Shown: piece after piece, positions 36,167 through 47,400 of the stretch | Layout: every line of letters starts with the position of its first letter | Position numbering within the stretch: position 1 is the first letter of the stretch | Origin: Paroedura picta | Lineage: Eukaryota; Chordata; Lepidosauria; Squamata; Gekkonidae | Length of the DNA stretch: 64,000 nt | Assembly (NCBI RefSeq): GCF_049243985.1 | Contig: NC_135373.1 | Span: 91,135,213-91,199,212, forward strand | Direction: 5' to 3' | Notes under the pieces: model-generated | The model's input: the letters and a program-made list of their open reading frames with translations, nothing else | The model's database searches: none | What the model was told of the DNA's origin: nothing | Translations under genes and position numbers: made by a program

Positions 36167-38513
36167 CAAACGGCCTTCTCTAGGGCAACTGCACTAGGGC
36201 AACAGTTTCTTCCAAACATCTGGCCCTCAAAGATATAGTTCCTCTGAACACAAAGGCTCCATTTAGCTATTGAGGCAAGCCGCCTTTTAAATACGTAGCT
36301 TTAATAAATGTGCTGAATCTTTTAGGAACCCGCCTAAGCTATCAGCATTCCTTGCATATTAAGAAAGCGAAAGAAATAGAAAAAAAACAGTCTCCTTAAT
36401 GTTGTTTGTTCTTTTTGGAAGCTGACAAAAAGGGGGTTAAAATAAAAGCAAATCCCAGGATCCTTAAAGAGAAGCTGGCAAAGTACACAGCGAACAGCAT
36501 TACTGGAAAAGATAGCACTGCCCTGCACAATAGACAATACAGCTTCATTTAAAGCAGTTAAATTGCTGTTCATTTCAGTGGGGAAAAGATGCATACAGAT
36601 GAAGGAGCTTTTGCCTAGGGTTTACCTGGGCAAGCAATTTCTAAAATTTCAATAGCAGATTTAGAAAGCAGATTGTGGATGTGTGATTGGGATCTACTGC
36701 TCAAAGTCAAGAACTCATTTATGCATTCCAAGGTACCTAAGAGTTCCTTAGACCCTAGCTCAGATATTTTGTGCAGGTTCAATGCCTGTATTCAATGATG
36801 GGTCACTCTCAAGGGGCATTAAGCACTAGGCAACCATAGCAAATGACTACAAACATTACATAGAACAGGGATGCCATGAATTTTGTGTTTGACAGTCAAA
36901 TATACCATGCCCAGTTGTGGTAATTGGATATCTGATGGTCGTCAGGTCTGTTCCGTTCAGCACAGAATTACTTGAATGCCTGCCAAATGGGTTTGCAAAA
37001 CAGATCAGCAGCCGTTAGCATCACTAATGACTAGTTAAATGAATCAAAGATTAGAACACAATGCCTATTTATGACTGACGTATATAATTTGGGACTGATT
37101 TCGCTGTCTATTTAAACAACTGCCTGCTGAGTGGAGTAGTAGAAAGGCAAAGATGGGGGGTAGCACCCCCTCAGGCTGTGCATTCATGAAAGATGATGTG
37201 CTGTGCTGTGCTGTGCTGTTAGGAAGGAGGATTAACTGAAGCAACCTGCTGAGTGGTTATGAATGGTCTATAGCTTGTGGATGCTTCTCTACACAACATC
37301 TTTTTGGGGGGAGGGGGTTTCAGATTAAAGTAAGGAGCCTCTTCCCTTTCTGTGCTCCTTTCCTTGCATATTGCTTTGCCAGTTTTAAATGGGTCAGAAT
37401 CTCATGCTGCTAGCAAAACTATTTTGAGCTACATTATATAAATGCAGTTTGAAAGTATATTAGTGACCACACATCTCTTTAAGCACAAGCACAGAGTAGC
37501 CTGTTAGAAAAACAAACCATTGGGGGGGGGGACTTCATGAGTTTGGGATGCTCAAACTTCCTGTTTCCCAGACACAAGGAAGGACCTGATTTATTCAACA
37601 GACATTTATGTAGCCTCAAAGTGCTGTGAATCTGGATAAGTAATAATGGCATACTTTCAAATGCTTTGTCACTCTGCAGCTCTATTTCTCTGGAGGGACT
37701 CAGGACCAAGCCAAATCCAAAAGTCCCAACAAGGGCCTTTCAGAGCAGGTATATTTATACAGACAACCTGTGGCAGATCATGTGTCACTAGGACTGCATA
37801 CTTGTGGACCCTAATTATGCGACTTCTGAAGTAAAATGGTTAAACCAGATTTAGAAGCGTCATTAAAGGGGGGATGAATACTTATGTGCAGTCATGATTT
37901 TCTGTTTTCTTGCTTTGAGTACTGCTTGTGTCAAAATAAAAAAAAAATTGCATCTTCAAATTGGTAGGCATGTTGTGAGAATCAAATGATGCTAACTCCC
38001 CAATCCCAACTTAGTTCCAGGTTGTAATGCAACAAAACAGGACAAACAGACTAAATATTTTTGTAAGGCACTGTATAATCTCTATCTCTATTTTGAATAA
38101 TATAGAACAGAAGAAATGAAATGCAAGGCAAAGGATATAGGAGACAGTCTTTCTGTTGAGACCTTGTGGGGGGGGGAACAGAAGGAAGGGAGGAACACTT
38201 TTAGTTCTACATAGAAATAGAGTGGAATAAGATGCTGCAGCTAAAGGAAGACCTTCATAGAAATCAGACAAGTCAAAGGGAGAAATACCCACACAGAACA
38301 GTCAGAGGAGGACAAGCAGCCATATGCTGTCAACAGGCTTTCATTATTGCAGCACTTCTTAGAGTGGCATTTTGTTAAGCATCCTTACGTATACTCAAGA
38401 TTAATATGTGTTCCTTTAACATTTTTACCCTTAAAACATGACAGACTGTGCCAACCCTAAAAGCAGCAACTTTTTACTAGAGACAGTAATATGACATTTA
38501 TATATAATTAGTG
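36167..38513. other. Repeat-poor intergenic stretch
   Basis: No TE recognised. 36,940-37,130 is of mixed, non-repetitive composition and could be conserved non-coding DNA, but that cannot be told from one sequence. Small GTGCT tandem near 37,200. Confidence 0.45.
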
Positions 38514-38542
38514 TCAAAGCCCATTTAAAAAATGGGCTTTGA
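38514..38542. repeat. Perfect 13-bp-arm palindrome next to a GC-rich block
   Basis: TCAAAGCCCATTT - AAA - AAATGGGCTTTGA. The following ~330 bp (to about 38,880) is GC-rich with CpGs and open frames on both strands but no recognisable protein. Confidence 0.8.
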
Positions 38543-38880
38543 AAGAGGCAGCAGGCAGGAGGGCATGAGAGGGTGACCGCGGCTCCCCTTGGCCCGCAGA
38601 GCGGACTAAAGGGAGTTGAAAGCCCCCCCCCCGATGGCGACAGGACTATACAGCCCGCAGGGAGGCTCCAAATTCCCCCCTCCCCGCTCCCTCCCAGCAG
38701 GAGTGTACCTGCAGGCTGCAAAGCCCTGTTGCTGCCTCTCTCCTCATGGCCAACAATGGAGGCTGCAGCTACAAGACTTCTAGCAGACAAGGAGGGGGAG
38801 CTGGAGGGGGAGGGCCAATCAGAGTAGACCTGGACGGACAGGGCCCCAGACAATCTCCTCCCAGGAGGCTGTTTCCCAAA

Positions 38881-39199
38881 GGGAGAGAAATAGTACTGAA
38901 AAAGATAACCACTTGAAATCACAAGTCAAACAAGATGCTGATCATAGAGAAGCAAAAGAAAAAAAAGGCATCTAAGTTACAGAGTTCAAAATGCACACTG
39001 TAGTCCTAAACACAGTTAAGGTATCCCTCCTAAGGCCCTTGACTTCAGTGGATTTAGAAGGGTGTGACTCTGGGGGGAAAGCAGCCTTTTAAAAAACTGA
39101 CAATCTAATGCCAATGGGAAAAATTACACCAATTTTAATATTTCTGGATTGTACCCATGACCTGTGGTTATAGTGAAATCTTATCTGTTGTCAAATTCA
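38881..39199. other. Unassigned intergenic DNA
   Basis: No feature recognised. Confidence 0.5.
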
Positions 39200-39600
39200 G
39201 TAGCTCCCAGAGGAGATCCGGGCCTTATCCGAGCTATCACAGTTCTGCAGGACCTGCAAAATTGAGCTCTTCTACCAGGCATTTGGTCGAGATCAGTGAG
39301 TACACCTGTTGGCCCCCCAGAACCCCCTCCCATCCAGATAAGGACACTCTATGGGATCGCGGACAACATGTTATGTTTTATTAGGATTATTGATGACATT
39401 AAGATTGCTGATATAGTTACCCGAACATGTTATGTCATGTTAGTTGATTAAAATCATATTAAGATTATTGCCATAGTTAACAAACTTATTCTGTACTCTG
39501 TTACACACCTGACGTTTTCTGCAAGCCTCCCTGAACTATGAGGAGAGGTCAGTATATAAATGCAAATAAATAAAACGAATAAATAAATTTATTTGCATTT
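39200..39600 (+). mobile_element. L2 LINE 3' end
   Basis: 39210-39295 reads LPEEIRALSELSQFCRTCKI then ELFYQAFG, the extreme C-terminus of L2 ORF2. After about 190 bp of 3' UTR it ends in CTGAACTATGAGGAGAGG, TCAGTATATAAATGC and AAATAAATAAAA. Confidence 0.8.
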
Positions 39601-40494
39601 CTATACATACAGCAGATGCCTGCCCCAACTCTGTTCCTGGACCAGTGGAGGAGGTTGCTGGGCTGTTTCTAGCATGGAGCGGGTGACAGAGCATTGTCTC
39701 CCTCCTACCCTTCCCACACTGCAACAACTTCAACTTCAGACGAAGATGAAGAGCTGTGCTGTGCCTTCCTAGGCACAACCCCAGCCCCTTCCAGCTGTTC
39801 TTGGTTAAAGGGGAAGCACCGCAGCCACCCTGCTGCGGTTAAAGGGGAAAGAATGGACAAGTAAGACACTTGCCCTCACTGCATGCCAAGGCAACCCATT
39901 GTGAGCTTGCATTTAAAAAGAAAATTAAGAGCTATATAGGGGTGGGAGGTTGATTGCAATGAGCCTGACCAGCCAGGGTGTGGGGCCAAAGTGTCTTGTT
40001 CTTGTCTGGGCTGCTCTGCAAAGCCTGGCATGACTATTTTTTTAAATTGGTTGCAGGGGAGAAAGGGAAGCATGGGGACAGCATATGTGTGGGTGGATGG
40101 GGGGAATCACTGCAGCTTTAGTCTTGAAAATACAGGAATGCACAAGAAAGGGGGACCAAATCCCTGTCCCTACAGCCTGCTCCCTCCAGGCAAGGTGAGG
40201 AAAAGAGTGCTGGCTCCTGGATATCCCTCACATGCAACCCAGCTGATCCCTGAGACCACAGCAGCCAGCTGAGTTGCACGTGAGAGACACCTTTCTCACC
40301 AATGCGCCAGAAGCTTCACCAAGGGGGCAGACAGGCAAGCAAACAACAAGGCTAGGGAAGCCACCCCAGAGTTGTGGGTAGGGAGACAATGGAGCAGTGG
40401 AGGACTGCCCCAGCCCGGTTCCTGGCCCAGTGGAGTAGGCCTCAGAACTACTTCTGGCATTGGGTGGCGCAATGATGTCAAATTCTGTGGAGTG
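39601..40494. other. Intergenic DNA with a repeated GC-rich segment
   Basis: CTGCCCCAACTCTGTTCCTG..CCAGTGGAG at about 39,617 recurs in altered form at about 40,405 (CTGCCCCAGCCCGGTTCCTG..CCAGTGGAG), so an unclassified repeat is present twice. Confidence 0.45.
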
Positions 40495-40628
40495 TTTGGC
40501 TGATATTACTTCTGGTAACATATGACTTCCATGGGTGTGGCAGAGAGGTGTGGCCTGCTGACATTACTTCTGGTGTTTCTCGAAGCTTGAAGAATGTTTC
40601 TGAATGGCAGAAAGGTTGAGAAAGCCTG
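40495..40628. mobile_element. Partial hAT-type MITE (one end)
   Basis: The right end GGTTGAGAAAGCCTG and the GTTTCTCGAAGCTTGAAGAA segment match the right end of the 5.7-kb MITE. The left end was not found, so it is truncated or the left border is too diverged. Confidence 0.5.
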
Positions 40629-41794
40629 CTTCAGATGTTACGGATGTTTATGATTTTGATCTCAATCAGTCTTAATTCGTTTTTGTAAGTCACTTAAGAA
40701 TTATTTTTAGGAGAAAATCAGGATAAAGCAATTTAAATAAATAATGCTGTAATTTGCTGCAAGGTACTCCACTAGAAAATTAATAGGAATTAGAATCCCA
40801 TAACTCTGGAACAATCTATCCTAAATTCCTCTGGTTAAGCAAGCCTTGAATATGGCTGGTTTGAAATATGGTTGATTTGAAATTTTTTATTCACATGGCA
40901 ACCAAAATATATCTTGAGCTGCTTTTATTATATTAATCATCAGTCAATATCATGTAGGTATGTATCTGATTCATTTCTGTGCAAAATTATTTCTGTGATG
41001 ATATGCAAAATCTGATTCTTGCCATAAGAGGGCATCTGTCTCACTCTTGTTTTCTGTACAGGCCCTTCAGTTGTGCCAGTAGAGGTCAGTAGCCGCCTTC
41101 CAAAGTGCTTATTATTAATGGGAAAGCAGAAGATAATAACTCTTGATCTGCTGTAAGTATTTTTTTCCTGATACGATCTTGGTATTCAGTCTGATTTACT
41201 GAAACTATTAAGGAAATCCCTAAAACTCTCTGAATAGACTTCTCAACAGTGCAGCAAGGCACGCTTTTGGGAAAGTGCTTTTGGGAAAGAGGCAGCATTT
41301 TACAGCCATCATCAGATGACTTTAAGAACAGAAGGAATACTGCCTTTACCTTTCACAATCACAACAGTACTATATTTAGTCAAAAGGACAACCAGATACT
41401 GCTGATGTTTAACGTTATTTGTGATGTTTAGCATTTTTGCATATATCTGCAAATATGCATTTGTTTTACAGTATTCTAGAAAACGTACAGTTTCCAGTCT
41501 AGAGAAGAATAAGTTATGAAGCATCGAGAAGAATAATTTATGAATTTATTTAGGCCTTGAATGAATCACAGAATTATTAATAGGACACAGAAACAACAAC
41601 AATTATTTTTTGGATGCTCAGAGGAGTCATATCATGCTTTTAGAGAAAACTAATTTGACAGTTTGATAGTCACGAGGCACACATAAGGATGTTTATACAA
41701 GTGGGGGACCTGTGAGGTCTTGTGAAGGCCTCTCTTCCCCTCACAAGCTCTTCTTTTCTTTCACAGAATAGCCTTTTCCTGCCTTCTTAATGCA
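40629..41794. other. Unassigned intergenic DNA
   Basis: No gene or repeat recognised. Confidence 0.5.
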
Positions 41795-41935
41795 GCCAGA
41801 TGGGTGACTTTGGGCCAGTCACAGTTCTCTCAGAGCTCCCTTTCTTACAGGTTATCTGTTGTGGGGAGGAAAGGCAATTGTAAGCCACTTTGAGACTCTT
41901 TTGGGTAGTAAAAAGCAGGTACCTTTCTCTACAAT
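41795..41935 (+). mobile_element. tRNA SINE, 5'-truncated
   Basis: CAGATGGGTGACTTTGGGCC to CTTTGAGACTCTTTTGGGTA is the body and tail of the TTGGTGTAGTGG SINE; the head is missing. Confidence 0.75.
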
Positions 41936-42060
41936 GGGGACCGAAAGCAGTTTCCATCATTTGCCTCTCTTCCAGTTTATTCTCAAACTACCCTGTGAGG
42001 TAGGTTAGGCTGAACATCTCAGGGAGAGTAGGGATTCAGACTTGGGCCTCTTTGGATAAG
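41936..42060 (-). mobile_element. MIR-like tRNA SINE fragment
   Basis: ACTACCCTGTGAGGTAGGTT, AGGCTGAACATCTCAGG and GTAGGGATTCAGACTTGGG are the reversed body plus B box. It abuts the truncated SINE ending at 41,935 in the opposite orientation. Confidence 0.6.
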
Positions 42061-42444
42061 GCTTTCTTGCCTTTTCTGAAAAAGAATTTTACAAAATGCA
42101 TTTTAAGTGCAGGCCAGTTAGGAGAATGGAGGACATGCATGTATTTTTATTTATAATCTCGTTCACATATGCTAGTATTCTTTGTATAATTGTGTTTCTT
42201 GTTTACACAATCTGTTCAAAAATAACTAAAGTGATCTTGCAATACTTCCTTAATAGACAACACTGATCATTCAATGAGGTGCAAGGCTTTTACTCAAACC
42301 TGGAACGAATAAACATTGACTTCCTTTCAATCACAAGTCTGGATTCTAAGAGCAGGGAGAGGTCAAAGATTCCCTCAGGAATAAAAGCTTGGCTGAGAAC
42401 TACTCTCTGCACAACTAAATTCTCACCCGAAGCCTTATAACTTA

Positions 42445-42661
42445 CCGTATTTGCTGGCGTATAAGACGACTGGGCATATAAGACGACCCCCCAACATTTC
42501 CACTCAAAATATAGTTTGTTAAATTACGTTACAGTACTATGGGCCACTATGGGCAGCTATGTCTATCCCAACTGAAGTGCACCCGGCGTATAGGACAACC
42601 CCCCCACTTGGAGGCATGTTTTTCTGGGGGGGAAAGTAGTCTTATATGCCAGCAAATACTG
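42445..42661. mobile_element. 217-bp MITE with TA target duplication
   Basis: Inverted ends CCGTATTTGCTGGCGTATAA and, complemented from the right end, CAGTATTTGCTGGCATATAA, each next to TA (42443-42444 and 42662-42663). TA duplication suggests a Tc1/mariner-like mover. No transposase. Confidence 0.7.
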
Positions 42662-42667
42662 TATGTT

Positions 42668-42730
42668 GTGCATTATATTTGTATGGACTATATTTGTATG
42701 GACTATATTTGTGCACTATATTTGTATGGA
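42668..42730 (+). repeat. Short tandem repeat, 18-bp period
   Basis: TATATTTGTATGGACTATAT-type units repeat about three times between a MITE and a BovB end. Confidence 0.75.
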
Positions 42731-42734
42731 CACC

Positions 42735-42822
42735 TGGAAATGGTAGAGGACAGGAAGGCCTGGAGGATCACTGTCCATGGGGTCGCGATGGTCGGACATG
42801 ACTTCACACCTAACAACATATT
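42735..42822 (+). mobile_element. BovB 3'-end fragment
   Basis: AATGGTAGAGGACAGGAAGG to GGACATGACTTCACACCTAA and CAACA matches the BovB end. It lies just after a TA-flanked MITE and a short tandem repeat, forming a nested cluster. Confidence 0.85.
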
Positions 42823-43544
42823 TGTAGATTTCTTCTAGGATATTAACTAAACAACTTTATTCCAACCTAAAAAGTTTCTAGGTTTTGTCTGTTATTTTTG
42901 TTTTTCCTTCTTTTTCTTTTGTTTACCTCAAGCCTCACTTCTGTAATTACTGCTTTCAGAAACCAGAGTCTATCTATTGGGTGAAAGGTTGGAGTAAACT
43001 CCATACTGATCATGCTACACAGCACATTACTTCTTTCTAAGTGGCAAGCAAAACACAGATGTTAATATCTTTTTTAGGTATGAAGGTACAATGATGGGAA
43101 AACCTGCCCTGGTTGACAGCTGCTAAAATCAGAAGACATACAGCCTGCTGAAGTTTCTGGGAGCTTTCAGAATCCGTGAGAGGAAGATCTTGTGGTGGCA
43201 TGCCTGAATGATGGGCAGAGGCATACATGATCCCATGTGGGGTGTGTGCGGAGTGGCTAACCACCACCCTGGATCCATGGATTGGCTGAGACTGGAAGGG
43301 GAAAGTGATATAGAGAAAAAAAGTTGTTATCCTGTTAGCTCAGATAAGATAGCCTTTGTGCCTGCAGTACAGAGCATTAGGTGAGAGAGACCCAGTGTCA
43401 GGAGGCTATCTAGATTTCACACTGTTTGTGTGCAAAGATGCTAAACCCATGTACATTTGGAGAGAGGTGTTGGCTGCCAGAGTGGTAGGCTGCCAACCTT
43501 ATAAGTCTCAGAGTCTGATTTTTGTGGGAAAGCAGACTGACTCT
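42823..43544. other. Unassigned intergenic DNA upstream of POC1B
   Basis: No exon or recognised repeat. Confidence 0.5.
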
Positions 43545-43712
43545 CTTTTTATTGCTGGCTTGTTTATTTATACACCACCCTACCCAGCAGCTGGCTCAGG
43601 GTGGAGAGTACACATATATACTGTTATTAAGGTTGAGTTGTATTTCATTTTTATCTGTTTCCTGCCAATCCAGCATAGCCAGGGTACAAATATATTTTAA
43701 ATAAATAAATAC
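43545..43712 (+). mobile_element. Probable L2-like tail
   Basis: Contains TTTATTTATACACCACCC .. GGCTCAGGGTGGAGAGTAC and finishes ATTTTAAATAAATAAATAC, the style of L2-derived tails. Diverged, so weakly supported. Confidence 0.4.
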
Positions 43713-43899
43713 ATTCATTTGCAGCAGAAGAGTTTCATTTCGGGCACCAGCCTGTTCAACGAACAGAATGAGGGCAAGGCTTTTCGAAAAGGAGGCCGGT
43801 GGGGGGAGGGATTATTATCCTACAACATAAAATGGTATAAGCCAACCCAAATCTTCCCTAAATGATCACATCGGCTACTACTAGGAAGCGTTTCTCCTC

Positions 43900-43947
43900 C
43901 ACCCCCACCCCCACCCCCACCCCCACCCCCCACCCCCACCCCCACCC
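43900..43947. repeat. C-rich (CCCCCA)n tract upstream of POC1B promoter
   Basis: About eight CCCCCA/CCCCCCA units sit immediately before the CpG island. The opposite strand has repeated G5 runs separated by single T, the pattern of G-quadruplex formers. No coding meaning. Confidence 0.85.
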
Positions 43948-44094
43948 AGAATGCTGGCGACCTTAATTCCAAAGCGCCTAGCTAGCCACCCCGCGTCTAC
44001 ACGTGAGTGGGGGAAAGAAGACACGAAACATTTGAAGACACGCTTTTGAAAACCGTTTTGCGGCCGCCCATAAACTCACATCCGGGGACATGCT

Positions 44095-44107
44095 GTTGCT
44101 AGGCGAC
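44095..44107 (-). promoter_or_regulatory. RFX X-box motif upstream of POC1B
   Basis: The plus strand reads GTTGCTAGGCGAC. Read on the minus strand it is GTCGCCTAGCAAC, which matches the RFX X-box consensus GTNRCC-(0-3)-RGYAAC at every specified base with a 1-nt spacer. It lies about 300 bp before the ATG, inside the CpG-rich block. RFX factors drive ciliary and centriolar genes, so this is a plausible control site. Binding is inferred. Confidence 0.65.
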
Positions 44108-44409
44108 GTGTCCGCGTCTGCTGCAACGCAGAGACGCGGTTGCTTTAAGGGCGAGTCGAGCGCCTATTGCATGGATGTCGAGCTTGAATTTGAGCGGCTG
44201 GGTTGGAGGTTTCCCTCCACTTACCCGAGCGACCTTTCGGGTCGGAGGGAGTTTGGGCTGACCTCCCATGAACGGGGATTCACCCCTTCTCCTTTCGGAA
44301 GGGAGGGTTCGGGGCTCGACTGGGGCGGTCTGGCGGGGGAGGGGGGGTCGACGGAACCCAGGAAGCTGGCGGCTGAGAAGCGAGCCGGGCCCCTGGTCGG
44401 CTGACACGG

Positions 44410-44424
44410 ATGGCGTCAGTACTG
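44410..44424 (+). CDS. POC1B: POC1B coding exon 1 (start codon)
   Basis: Fifteen coding bases give MASVL, then a GTACGG donor. The ATG sits in a fair Kozak context (ACGGATGG). Ending in phase 0, it joins directly to the exon 2 start EDPIL, as the short first exons of POC1 genes do. The longer open frame through the donor has no homology and is ignored. The donor is not the strongest, so the exact end is slightly less sure than for later exons. Confidence 0.85.
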
Positions 44425-47400
44425 GTACGGAGGGCGGCTGGGGCGGCTGCTTCCCCGTCCCTTCGGAGTTTGGCGCCCGTTCCCCGGGCCCCCTGCATGG
44501 CCAGTGAGCCTGGCACAAGGAAGCCGGAGTCTTGTGGCATTTCGGGGCGCTTCTGCAGCAGGTCGTGGGAGCATCTCTGTGGACCTCACCCTGCTGACTA
44601 AAGGGCTAGTGACGTGGAAACTGGCCGGGCCAAAATTAGGTTCCCATAAATGTTTCGATACTGATTCTTACTGTTTTGGCTGCCACAGACTGCTGCAACT
44701 GTTCATTGTGTGAGCTGTTCAGTGAAGGAGGTCTGATGCTTCCCCCCCCCCCCCCCCCCGGGTATCTTGCACTGTAGTCTTAAACTACATAATGTCTAGA
44801 GCAGCATTTCCCCAGCATTTTTACTGCTGTAAAGGTCATGCTGGGGAGGAAATCAGTTGAAGATGAGTCTATCTTGGTCATAAGGGGATAATTTGCATTG
44901 TTGGTACTCTGTGCAGATTGTATTGCTTGCATGACAAAAATGGTATTTGGATTGTTTATTGTGAACACAAGGGGTTTTGCACACATCCATTCAACTTGTA
45001 CGGAGAAGGCCGTAGTGGAAAAATTGCTACAGATTACAAATGAGCTAAGCAATCTTTGCAGGGTGTAATCTAGGCCAGGAAAAATACAGCTCAAAGAATT
45101 CACCAAGTTTCATTGATTTATATGAGTGACCATGACGTTTGTCTGCAAATATCCCAGTGTACTTCTAGTTATATGCAAAACTGCAAATGCAAGCCTTTCT
45201 GCCCTGTTGCCTTCCATTGATTCCATTGCTTCCATTGATCTGGAGAGCGGATTAAGTATGCATTGGAGAGACTTGCTGTGTACCATGCATGAGCTTTGCT
45301 GTGGCAAGGTTGTGAGTCTCCCTGATCATGTGCAGTCATATCACAAACTCACACTGTGGCACCCATGCCAAAGTGCCTACCCATTATTTAAATGGAATCT
45401 TTAATACTGTAGCTTTAGTGCTGAATAGCTTTAAATCAGGTACTGCACCTCAAGTGAATTGCAAAATAAGGTGCAAGTTTTACCTAAGACTTACAAAGGA
45501 AAGGTTCAACTAAATTATAATAGACAGGATTGTGCCACCTTAAAGACCTAATAAGGTTTATTGTGGAATTGTATATATTGAAGTAATTGGTTATTGTTTC
45601 AGCCTGTTAGAAATTAAATCCTGGGTTTTATATTTTTAGGAGGATCCTATCTTGATCCGTCATTTTAAAGGTCACAAAGATGCTGTAACCTGTGTTGCCT
45701 TCAGTCCAAATACAAAAGTACTAGGTAAGTCGGTTCTTGAAGTTCGTATGAACAAGGGATTCATAGTGTCTCTTGTGGGAATATCCAATATCTATTCTGT
45801 GTCAAAGAAAAAATAATTAATGAAAGCTCTTAGCCGTGGAGCCTTTTGAATTCTTTGTCCCATAGTGGAGTAAATATTAGGAAAATTCCATTGTTGCTGG
45901 TCTGTGATAATGTGGTGAAACTAGAACAGAAATCAGAGGGCTGCTTCTTCCATGGGTAGACCTCTGAGCCCTAGTATGATAGGAGAGGCTGCTGGTGTTA
46001 AAATGGGAAGAACTGAAATATACCTTCAATATGTAAAAGTTTTTTTGTAATTCATTTCTGAATTACACGACCCTGAGACATCAAAGTGAGGTGCAGTATA
46101 TAAATTGCATGCATGCATGCATGAATGAACAAATGCTCAGTGGGTTGATTGGTACAGCTTACTTCCCATACAGATTCAAATGGGTAGCAGTGCTGGTCTG
46201 AAGTAGCACAATAAAATCAGAGTCCAGTAGCACCTTTAAGACCAACAAAGATCTATTAAGGGCGTGAGCTTTCGAGTGCAAGCACTCTTCGTCAAACAGA
46301 TTGAATGTTCCCATACAGATTGAGTGTTGAAAATTCCCACTTGCTCAAAACATGGGGTATCTGTTTCCTTATCTGTGAAATAATTGGGTAAATTAAAGTT
46401 CTGATTATAGGCTACCCTGACTTTTGTATCTCAGGCAGCCTCATGACCATCTGCAAAACTGAAAAAAGACATATTTTTAACAGCAGATTGTGTCATAGCC
46501 TAGACTGTATACTTTAATTACCCTTGTGTGATGATATACCACTATCTATAAAGTTAACTCCAAAGTAACTTTTGATCTCTGTAGTAAGTATTAGAATGGA
46601 TGTTACTGCTTTGCTAATATTATTTCACTGACACATGCATTGAACAGAGTTTCAGTGGGCAGCCTTGTTGGCCTGCTGTTGAACAGCTAGATTCAAGTAG
46701 CACCTTATAGAACGGCATGGAGCTACTGGATTGGAATCTGGCTGTTACACATTGTACACACATTAACATGAACCCATATGAAACTGCCTTATACTGAATC
46801 TTAGACCATTCAGCAACTATCCAGGGTTTCAGGTAACAGACTTTCACATCACCTGCTTTCTATTTTAGGAACCCAGTAAGAAGACAAAAGGGACAGAAAT
46901 TATTATGCTTCCTAATAGCCATATTAACTGTGCCTTTTATAATTAAACCTGTAAATTTCTGAAAATTGTAGATATGTTATTTCTTTTTCTGGGAGAAGCC
47001 TGGGTCAAATAAAATAAGTTAAGACTAGGGAAGGTTGGTTATCTTTGTTATCTCTGGTTATCATAGTTACCTTAGTTATCTCTGGTGTTTTTATGGGGTT
47101 CAGGGGAATTTGCAGATTCAGGTGAGTAGTCATGTTGGTCTGAAGTAGCAGAACAAAGTCCTGTGACATCTTTAAGACCAACAAAGTTTTATTTAGGGTA
47201 TAAGCTTTTATGTGCACACATACTTCCTCAGACTCTATGAATTGACAATTACTTATTTCCCCCCCCCCCTCCCTGATCCATCACAGGCTACCATTTTTCC
47301 CTTAGATTTCATTCTGATGCAAATTACATTAATTTTAGATTCAGCATTTTACTCCTATAATGAATTGGAAGTAAAAGAACCAAGACATATCATATACAGG

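Larger units (their letters stand above)
43970..44620 (+). promoter_or_regulatory. POC1B: CpG-island-like promoter region and 5' UTR of POC1B
   Basis: The sequence becomes abruptly GC- and CpG-rich (GCGGCCGC, many CGs) around the start codon and returns to AT-rich DNA downstream. I see no TATA box at a plausible distance. It contains an RFX X-box and ends inside intron 1. Long open frames on both strands here are a by-product of GC content. Promoter assignment is inference from base composition and position; the transcription start is not visible. Confidence 0.75.

Noticed and set aside
38431-38922. 163-codon minus-strand frame
   Set aside because: Lies over a GC-rich block and palindrome with no recognisable protein or splice context.
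44099-44540. Minus-strand frames antisense to the POC1B start
   Set aside because: CpG-island by-products; Pro/Arg/Gly-rich with no homology. A divergent antisense transcript cannot be excluded but is not shown.
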